The notes beneath the pieces are model-generated. The model searched no databases and was not told where the DNA came from. It saw nothing but the letters and a program-made list of their open reading frames with translations. Positions 58,666 to 64,000 of a stretch of DNA of 64,000 nt are shown here, piece by piece. Within the stretch, counting starts at the first letter, position 1. Each line of letters starts with the position of its first letter. A program made the position numbers and the translations under genes. Source of the DNA: Mycobacterium sp. 852014-52450_SCH5900713 (GTDB taxonomy: Bacteria; Actinomycetota; Actinomycetes; Mycobacteriales; Mycobacteriaceae); assembly GCF_001667075.1 (NCBI RefSeq), contig NZ_LZIL01000074.1, positions 1 to 64,000 of the forward strand, given 5' to 3'.

Positions 58666-60333
58666 CTATCGCAGGTCGGCCTCGTCGGCGCGCAGCGCCC
58701 AGGACGCGAAAGTTTCGCCGCCGTCGCGGCCTTCGAGGAATTTGCGGGTCACCCGGTCGATGTAGTCGCCGAGCTCGTCGCTGGTCACCTTGTGCTGGCG
58801 CAGCTTTCGGCCGAACCCGCTCGCCTCGCCCAGGCCGCCGCCCAGGTGGACCTGGAAGCCCTCGACGGAATTGCCCTCGCCGTCGTCGATCCACTGGCCC
58901 TTGAAGCCGATGTCGGCGACCTGAATTCGCGCGCACGAGTTCGGGCAGCCGTTGAGGTGGACGCTGATCGGCACGTCGAGCTTCGAGTCGACGTCTGCCA
59001 GGCGCTGTTCCAGTTCGGGCACCAAAGTCTGTGTGCGCACCCGGGTTTCGGCGAAGGACAGCTTGCAGAACTCGATGCCGGTGCAGGCCATGGTGTTCTT
59101 GCGCCACGACGACGGCCGCGACGGCAGGCCCAGGGCGTCCAGCGCGGCGACGGTCTCGTCGACCAAGGCGTCGGGCACGTCGAGGATGACCAGCTTCTGG
59201 AACGGGGTCAGCCGGGCCCGGTCGGAGCCGACCTTTTCCATCAGGTCGGCCACCGCCGACAGGGTGGTGCCCGAGACGCGTCCGGCGATCGGGGCGACGC
59301 CAATCGCGTTGAGCCCGTTCTTGATCTTCTGCACGCCGACGTGGTCGATGGTGTGCTTGACCGGCGCGGGGGCCGGGCCGTCGATCAGGCGGCGGTTCAG
59401 GTACTCGTTTTCGAGTACCTCGCGGAACTTTTCGACGCCCCAGTCCTTGATCAGGAACTTCAGCCGCGCCTTGGCGCGCATCCGCCGGTAGCCGTAGTCG
59501 CGGAACACCTGGGTGACGGCCTCCCAGACGTCGGGCACCTCGTCGAGCGGGATCCACACCCCGACCCGCTGGGCCAGCATCGGGTTGGTCGACAATCCGC
59601 CGCCCACCCACAGATCCAGGCCGGGGCCGTGCTCGGGATGGTTGACGCCGACGAACGCGACATCGTGAGTCTCGTGGGAGACGTCCTGCAGGCCCGAGAC
59701 CGCGGTCTTGTACTTGCGCGGCAGGTTCGCGTACTCGGGATTGCCCATGGAGCGCCGGACGATCTCGTCGATCGCGGGGGAGGGGTCGAGCACCTCGTCG
59801 AGCGAGTCGCCGGCCAGCGGCGAACCATGGATGCCACGCGGGCAGTCGCCGCAGGCCTCGGTGGTCTGCAGGCCCACGGAGTCCAGCCGCCGCCAGATCT
59901 CGGGGACGTCCTCGATGCGGATCCAGTGCAGCTGCACGTTTTCCCGGTCGCTGATGTCGGCCGTGTCGCGGCCGAATTCGGTCGAGACCTGACCCAGGGT
60001 GCGCATCGAGTGCGCCGACAGCGGTTTGCCGTCGGTGCGGACCCGCATCATGAAGTACTTGGCTTCGATCTTGTCGGTGTTGTCGTCGCCGGTCCAGCTG
60101 CCGTCGTAGCCCTGTTCGCGTTGCGTGTACAGGCCCATCCAGCGGAACCGCCCGCGCAGATCGGAATGGTCGATGCTGTCGAAGCCCTGGTTGGCGTAGA
60201 CGTTGACGATGCGGTCGCGCACATTCAGCGGCGCGTCGTCATTCTTGATCTTCTCGGTGTCGTTGAGCGGTTCGCGATCACCCAGCGCCCACTGGCCCTC
60301 GCTGCGGGTCTTGGCCGGACGTGCTGTGGTCAT
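58666..60333 (-). CDS. nirA: Ferredoxin-dependent sulfite reductase
   Basis: Protein of 555 residues. Siroheme and [4Fe-4S] ligands are C-x5-C in TMACTGIEFCKLSFAET near residue 410 and C-x3-C in VHLNGCPNSCARIQVADIGF near 455. The Tyr of MGLYTQREQG is residue 69 and the Cys of TTEACGDCPRG is residue 161, exactly the pair that forms a covalent crosslink by the siroheme in M. tuberculosis NirA. It reduces sulfite to sulfide with ferredoxin electrons. ATG 60333 is used; the frame to 60438 is upstream leader. First gene of nirA-cysH-che1. Confidence 0.95.
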   Translation of the reverse strand: MTTARPAKTRSEGQWALGDREPLNDTEKIKNDDAPLNVRDRIVNVYANQGFDSIDHSDLRGRFRWMGLYTQREQGYDGSWTGDDNTDKIEAKYFMMRVRTDGKPLSAHSMRTLGQVSTEFGRDTADISDRENVQLHWIRIEDVPEIWRRLDSVGLQTTEACGDCPRGIHGSPLAGDSLDEVLDPSPAIDEIVRRSMGNPEYANLPRKYKTAVSGLQDVSHETHDVAFVGVNHPEHGPGLDLWVGGGLSTNPMLAQRVGVWIPLDEVPDVWEAVTQVFRDYGYRRMRAKARLKFLIKDWGVEKFREVLENEYLNRRLIDGPAPAPVKHTIDHVGVQKIKNGLNAIGVAPIAGRVSGTTLSAVADLMEKVGSDRARLTPFQKLVILDVPDALVDETVAALDALGLPSRPSSWRKNTMACTGIEFCKLSFAETRVRTQTLVPELEQRLADVDSKLDVPISVHLNGCPNSCARIQVADIGFKGQWIDDGEGNSVEGFQVHLGGGLGEASGFGRKLRQHKVTSDELGDYIDRVTRKFLEGRDGGETFASWALRADEADLR

Positions 60334-60572
60334 GTGGTGTGCTCCTTCGCGGTGCGTGGGCTGCAGGGCTGCTGGCCGCGGCATCGACGCGATGATGTTG
60401 TCAGTCAGAGGTGAGCGCAGGCGCTCCGTTGCGCCCACGTCTCATGGCTTCATAGTGCCGTGGCTAGGCGGCGGCTGGTAGAGGTCGCGCCGTTGTGAGG
60501 GCACAACCGTTGGTTGTGTGTGCCCGTTCACGTTTATTGGTTTGGCGCGCAGCGGGATCGCAGTAACCTGCG
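60334..60572. promoter_or_regulatory. Divergent region upstream of nirA with TTGTG-N4-CACAA site (60493-60506)
   Basis: TTGTG-AGGG-CACAA at 60493-60506 extends to the exact palindrome GTTGTG-AGGG-CACAAC (60492-60507). It lies 160 bp upstream of the nirA start and 66 bp before the divergent TIGR03085 gene. A further GTTGTGTGTGC follows at 60513-60523. The motif matches that upstream of the LysR gene. Confidence 0.55.
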
Positions 60573-61211
60573 GTGGTGTCTGGGCCGACGCTGGACGCGC
60601 GGGAACGGTCCGCGCTGTGTGACCTTTTCGCCGACCTCGGCCCGTCCGCCCCCACGCTGATCGAGGGCTGGACGTGTCGCGATCTCGCCGCCCATCTGGT
60701 GCTGCGAGAGCGCGATGTGGTGGCCGGGCCTTGTCTCGTCCTGCCCGGTGCCTTCCAACGGTTCGCCGAGCGGCGCAGGGTTGCGCTGGCCCGTGCGGAT
60801 TTCGGGTGGCTCGTCGCGCGGATCCGGTCCGGCCCGCCCGTCGGGTTCTTCCGCATCGGATGGGTTCGCGCCCTGGCCAATCTCAACGAGTTCTTCGTGC
60901 ACCACGAGGACGTGCGCAGGGCTCAGGGATTGGGGCCGCGTTGTTTGGCGTCCGACATGGACGCGGCGTTGTGGCGCAACGTATGCCGCGGCGGGCGTTT
61001 TCTGAGTCGGCGGCTTTCTGGTAGCGGGCTCGCCGTGGAGTGGGCCGGCTCGCGGGTGACCGCGCGGCCTGGTTCGCCGGTGGCGCTGCTTCGCGGCGAA
61101 CCGGGGGAGCTGCTGCTGTATCTCTTTGGCAGGCAAGGCGCGGCGGACGTCGAAGTGACCGGGCCGCCGGAAGCCGTTGCGGCGGTGCGGTGCGCGCACT
61201 TCGGGATGTGA
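60573..61211 (+). CDS. TIGR03085 family protein (paralogue of 3938-4555)
   Basis: Protein of 212 residues. PTLIEGWTCRDLAAHLVLRE near residue 30 and NLNEFFVHHEDVRRAQGLGP near 103 correspond motif by motif to the protein at 3938-4555, including the likely metal-binding His residues, with about the same length and C-terminal VTGPPEAV (VTGAPEEL in the other). GTG start at 60573, with a second GTG adjacent. Divergent from nirA. Followed by two hairpin repeats. Confidence 0.8.
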   Translation: MVSGPTLDARERSALCDLFADLGPSAPTLIEGWTCRDLAAHLVLRERDVVAGPCLVLPGAFQRFAERRRVALARADFGWLVARIRSGPPVGFFRIGWVRALANLNEFFVHHEDVRRAQGLGPRCLASDMDAALWRNVCRGGRFLSRRLSGSGLAVEWAGSRVTARPGSPVALLRGEPGELLLYLFGRQGAADVEVTGPPEAVAAVRCAHFGM

Positions 61212-61218
61212 GCCGTCG

Positions 61219-61363
61219 CCTAAGTCACAGGCGCCACACGCGTCCCTGGCCGGGGCGACACCCAAAGTGCCCGCCTCACAGCGACAATTCGCGGCGGTGG
61301 CGCGCCGAGCCCGCCGTTGTCGCTCAGAGGCGGGCACATCGGCTTATCCTTCTGAATCGCCGG
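61219..61363. repeat. Dispersed palindromic repeat, copy B
   Basis: Leader CCTAAGTCACAGGCGCCACA, then hairpin 61267-61337: GTGCCCGCCTC pairs with GAGGCGGGCAC (11 bp), AGCGACAA with TTGTCGCT (8 bp), GCGGCGG with CCGCCG. A tail ATCGGCTTATCC follows. The same order is seen in copy C. Confidence 0.85.
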
Positions 61364-61456
61364 CTTGTGGTCGAACGAGGCTTGCGTCGCTTCCCAATCG
61401 CTCCTCTACGACGTCGTATTCACACTTGAACGCTGACAGGCGCTTTCCGTGGGCAC

Positions 61457-61598
61457 CTAAGTCACAGGAGCCACAGGCGCCTCTGGAAAAAGCGGCACCC
61501 AAAGTGCCCGCCTCATAGCGACAACTCGCGGCGGTGGGCGCCGAGGCCGCCGTTGTCGCTTAGAGGCGGGCACATCGGCATATCCCTGCAAATCGGCG
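61457..61598. repeat. Dispersed palindromic repeat, copy C
   Basis: Starts 238 bp after copy B in the same orientation. Leader CCTAAGTCACAGGAGCCACA, hairpin 61504-61573 with the same 11-bp and 8-bp arms, tail ATCGGCATATCC. It differs from copy B at scattered bases, some compensatory (A/T changes in the loop arms). Confidence 0.85.
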
Positions 61599-61672
61599 GC
61601 GGAGAGCCGGGTGGCGAAACCATGTCGTCTCAGATCGGCGGGCGTAGCATCAGCTCATCTGAGGCCAAAGAC

Positions 61673-62488
61673 ATGAGTCACAACCCCAACGCCTCGACCG
61701 ACGTCGATAAATGGGACCCCGGTCTGACTGAGCACGTCGTCGCGCTGACCCGCCCGATCGTCAAACGGTATTTCCGTTCCGAGGTGCGCGGCCTGGACAA
61801 CATCCCATCGGGACCGGCGCTCGTGGTGGGTAACCATTCCGGCGGCCTCACGACGTTCGATCTGCCGGTGTTCGCCGTCGACTATTACGACAAGTACGGC
61901 TACGACCGCCCGCTCTACTCTCTTGGTTTCGACACCATCTTCGCCGGACCGGCCGGTGATTTCCTGCGGCGCACCGGGGTGATCCGGGCGACGCGCGAGA
62001 ACGCCGCCGAGGCACTGGCCGCCGGTGCCATCGTGTTGGTCTATCCGGGCGGCGACTTCGATGTCTACCGGCCGACGCTGCGGGAGAACACCATTGACTT
62101 CGACGGACGAACCGGTTACGTCACCACGGCCATCGAGGCGCATGTCCCGATCGTTCCCGCCGTCTCCATCGGCGGACAGGAAAGCCAGTTCTTCTTGAGC
62201 CGTGGCAGATGGCTGGTACGAGCGCTTGGGCTGACCAAGCTGGAGCGCAAGCTGTTCCGAACGGACATCTTGCCGATCACCATCGGTTTCCCGTTCGGGC
62301 TCAGTGTCGTCGCGCCGGTCAACTTGCCGCTGCCCACCAAGATCGTCACCGAGGTGTTGCCGCCCATCGACATTGCCAAATTCGCTGATGCGTCCGACAT
62401 CAACAGGCTCGACGCGCATGTGCGCGGGGTGATGCAGAAGGGGCTCAAATCCCTTGCCGCTCAACGCCACTTTCCGGTTGTCGGCTGA
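61673..62488 (+). CDS. Lysophospholipid acyltransferase family protein (PlsC-like)
   Basis: Protein of 271 residues from ATG 61673 (GAGG 8 bp upstream); an ATG at 61622 would add 17 residues. VGNHSGGLTTFDLPVFAVDY near residue 46 contains the catalytic NHxxxxxD block, and VLVYPGGDFDVYRPTLREN near 123 is the substrate/phosphate motif in the form Y-P-G-G. This is the class of bacterial acyltransferases near glycerophospholipid synthesis. Its 3' 44 bp overlap the convergent FAD oxidase gene. Acyl acceptor unknown. Confidence 0.8.
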   Translation: MSHNPNASTDVDKWDPGLTEHVVALTRPIVKRYFRSEVRGLDNIPSGPALVVGNHSGGLTTFDLPVFAVDYYDKYGYDRPLYSLGFDTIFAGPAGDFLRRTGVIRATRENAAEALAAGAIVLVYPGGDFDVYRPTLRENTIDFDGRTGYVTTAIEAHVPIVPAVSIGGQESQFFLSRGRWLVRALGLTKLERKLFRTDILPITIGFPFGLSVVAPVNLPLPTKIVTEVLPPIDIAKFADASDINRLDAHVRGVMQKGLKSLAAQRHFPVVG

Positions 62489-63869
62489 GCGCTTCGGTAG
62501 CAAAGACCACGTCCGGATTGAGGATGCCGGCCGGGTCGAAGCTGTGCTTGATGCGGCGCATCAGGTCGACCTTGACCGGGTCTTCCAGTTCGAGGAAGTA
62601 CGGGGTTTTGGCGCGGCCCAGGCCGTGTTCGCCGGAGATGGCGCCACCCAATTCCATTGCGAGCGCGAAGATGTCGGTCATGAGCTGCTTGCGCGTGTCG
62701 GGGTCCTTACAGAAGATCGCCAGGTGCACGTTGCCGTCGCCGGCGTGCCCGCAGCCCGCCGCGGCGCCGGCGGCCGCCGCCGCCATGCCGCGCGCGGCGG
62801 ACAGGAACTTCGGCATCGCGCCGCGTGGCACCACGGTGTCGATGAGGTCGTCGGCCCCTACGGCCTTCAACGTCCAGAACGCCTTCTCCCGCGCCTCGAT
62901 CAGCTTGCGCGCCGAACCCCCTTCCAGCACATAGGCATCCACGGCGCCCAGCTCGGCCAGCAGCTCGCCGGCCGTCTCGACGTCCTCGTCCAGCCGCCCG
63001 GCGGTCCGGTTCTCAAGGGCCACAACGAGGTAGGCGTCGCAGCTGTCGCGGACGCGGTCGGGGACACCCAGCTCCAGGTTCTGGGTGTAAACGAGCGCGG
63101 CCATCGTCACGTTGTCGATGTACTCCAGGATGTAGGGCGCAAGGCCGCTTCCCACCACCTTGGGCACCGCCGCCATGATCTGGTCGAAGTCGGCGAACGG
63201 GGCGAGCACGGCGGCGTTGTGGTCGAGTCGCGGATGCAGCTTGACGGTCACCTCGGTGGCCAGGGCCAGGGTGCCCTCGGAGCCGACGATGAGCTGGGTC
63301 AGGTCGTAGCCGGTGGAGATCTTGGCGATCTTGCCGCCGGTGCGGATGAGCTCGCCGGTCGGCAGCGCCGCCTGCAACCCGATCACGTTGTTACGCGCGA
63401 TCCCGTACTTGACCGCGTTCATGCCGCCGGCGTTGGTGCCGACGTTGCCGCCGATGCTGGACGACAGCTCGCCCGGGTGAACCATGTACCGCAGGCCGCT
63501 GTCGGCGGTCGCGGCGTCCAGTTCGGTTAGCGTGACGCCGGGTTGGACGACGGCGACCTGGTTGGTGATGTCGACCTCGAGGATCGCGTTCATGCGCTCG
63601 AAGGAGATCAGCAGCCCGTCGGCGCGGGGGATCGCCGCGCCCGACAGCCCGGTCCCGGACCCGCGGGCCGTCACCGGAACACCATTATCCGAGGCGGCCT
63701 TCAAAAGCTGCGAAACCGCTTCCGCAGAAGCGGGTTTGGCGACGTACGCCGGCCGTTGCGGCGGCTTCGTCAACACCTCGTCGTGCCAGTAGTCCTCAGG
63801 GATTGCGTCGCCGGCCAGCAGGTTGTGTTCGCCGACGATCTCGGAGAACCGCGCCGTCATGTCGCTCAT
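62445..63869 (-). CDS. FAD-linked oxidase (GlcD/D-lactate dehydrogenase-like)
   Basis: Protein of 474 residues with an FAD-binding type 4 (PCMH) domain: VTARGSGTGLSGAAIPRADG near residue 70, GGNVGTNAGGMNAVKYGIAR near 142 and GTLALATEVTVKLHPRL near 200; and the FAD-oxidase C-terminal domain with GCGHAGDGNVHLAIFCKDP near 375 (His ligands) and ISGEHGLGRAKTPYFLEL near 418. It oxidises a 2-hydroxy acid such as glycolate or D-lactate. M. tuberculosis Rv2280 is the likely counterpart. ATG 63869 follows GGAGGGAGG. It overlaps the acyltransferase gene by 44 bp. Confidence 0.88.
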   Translation of the reverse strand: MSDMTARFSEIVGEHNLLAGDAIPEDYWHDEVLTKPPQRPAYVAKPASAEAVSQLLKAASDNGVPVTARGSGTGLSGAAIPRADGLLISFERMNAILEVDITNQVAVVQPGVTLTELDAATADSGLRYMVHPGELSSSIGGNVGTNAGGMNAVKYGIARNNVIGLQAALPTGELIRTGGKIAKISTGYDLTQLIVGSEGTLALATEVTVKLHPRLDHNAAVLAPFADFDQIMAAVPKVVGSGLAPYILEYIDNVTMAALVYTQNLELGVPDRVRDSCDAYLVVALENRTAGRLDEDVETAGELLAELGAVDAYVLEGGSARKLIEAREKAFWTLKAVGADDLIDTVVPRGAMPKFLSAARGMAAAAAGAAAGCGHAGDGNVHLAIFCKDPDTRKQLMTDIFALAMELGGAISGEHGLGRAKTPYFLELEDPVKVDLMRRIKHSFDPAGILNPDVVFATEALSRQPESGVERQGI

Positions 63870-63886
63870 TGGGGCCTCCCTCCGGT

Positions 63887-64000
63887 TCACCTTATCGCCG
63901 CCATGAGGTGATCGATGGGTGTTCGCATCCGGCCACGGACGACCGGCACGCAGTCATCGGCGAGGTCGGTGGTGACCTCTATACCGGAATCGTCGAGCCC
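63887..64000 (-). CDS. Unidentified protein, C-terminal end only
   Basis: A minus-strand frame entering from the right edge and ending at TGA 63887 reads, in part, DDSGIEVTTDLADDCVPVVR and MRTPIDHLMAAIR. It has no internal stop and normal codon bias. It is 17 bp upstream of the FAD oxidase ATG on the same strand, so it is probably the preceding gene of the same operon. Too short to identify. Confidence 0.6.
   Translation of the reverse strand, partial: GLDDSGIEVTTDLADDCVPVVRGRMRTPIDHLMAAIR

Larger units (their letters stand above)
61212..61672. other. Intergenic region holding two hairpin repeats
   Basis: No gene is supported in these 461 bp; open frames here are interrupted or run through the repeats. 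It holds repeat copies B and C and the upstream region of the acyltransferase gene. Confidence 0.6.

Noticed and set aside
58792..60414. 540-codon plus-strand frame antisense to nirA
   Set aside because: The nirA product has complete catalytic motifs; the opposite frame is compositionally a mirror and matches nothing.
61212..61672. Repeat pair considered as a CRISPR array
   Set aside because: Only two ~140-bp units with internal palindromes, 238 bp apart; no short regular repeats or spacers and no cas genes.

Overview
The window is chromosomal DNA of a mycobacterium, most likely a slow-growing non-tuberculous species. It is GC-rich and densely coded. It carries F420/LLM oxidoreductases, mycothiol-dependent-type TIGR03085/TIGR03086 proteins, several lipoproteins and PknH_C-like sensor domains. 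From memory (not searched), the gene content matches the M. tuberculosis interval from htpG (Rv2299c) to Rv2280 read in reverse: htpG, haloalkane dehalogenase, PatB-type aminotransferase, phosphorylase-like protein, sseB, Na+/H+ antiporter, lipM, LysR regulator, FAD-linked oxidase. Interspersed are blocks with the look of accessory catabolic genes, and a nirA-cysH-chelatase operon that in M. tuberculosis lies elsewhere (Rv2391-Rv2393).

Layout. 1-4.6 kb: a truncated Gly/Pro-repeat secreted protein, a VIT-family transporter, a thioesterase/acyl-CoA ligase pair and a TIGR03085 protein. 4.6-8.9 kb: htpG, a lipoprotein, an Excalibur protein and an LLM oxidoreductase. 8.9-11.9 kb: a translationally coupled pair joining a divergent NRAMP transporter to a separate protein that has MgtE-type regulatory domains but no MgtE membrane domain. 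12-18.9 kb: a sensor lipoprotein, small VOC, DMT, TIGR03086, SnoaL and DoxX genes, a thiolase and a CysQ-like phosphatase. 19-25.1 kb: a divergent meta-cleavage cluster. TetR, acylating acetaldehyde dehydrogenase and 4-hydroxy-2-oxovalerate aldolase are on one strand; FAD hydroxylase, C-C hydrolase and type I extradiol dioxygenase are on the other. Two overlapping-type operators lie between them. No hydratase gene is visible.

25-33 kb: haloalkane dehalogenase, DUF2652 protein, C-S lyase, a scar of two opposed gene remnants, an LLM enzyme, an AveC-like membrane protein coupled to a 36-residue membrane peptide, TetR, cytochrome P450 and an epoxide-hydrolase-like protein. 33-37 kb: an LpqH-like lipoprotein and a tightly packed operon (hydrolase, SDR, LLM oxidoreductase, duplicated EthD-like protein). 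37-45.7 kb: phosphorylase-like protein, sseB, a GT4 glycosyltransferase, a Rieske oxygenase with TetR, and a TetR/FAD-monooxygenase operon with perfect tandem operators. 45.7-56.2 kb: AAA ATPase, Na+/H+ antiporter, DUF5685 protein with an extreme Cys/Asp tail, an ECF41 sigma factor with its oxidoreductase, an I42 protease-inhibitor-like lipoprotein, SDR, DUF1707, TetR, lipM and a 7Fe ferredoxin. 56.2-64 kb: a LysR regulator, che1-cysH-nirA (assimilatory sulfate reduction) with a shared TTGTG-N4-CACAA motif, a second TIGR03085 protein, an acyltransferase, a FAD-linked oxidase and a truncated gene at the edge.

Three copies of a dispersed hairpin repeat (one near 15.6 kb, two near 61.3-61.6 kb) and a tandem hairpin near 32.3 kb sit in intergenic DNA. 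I saw no tRNA, rRNA, CRISPR array or intact insertion sequence.
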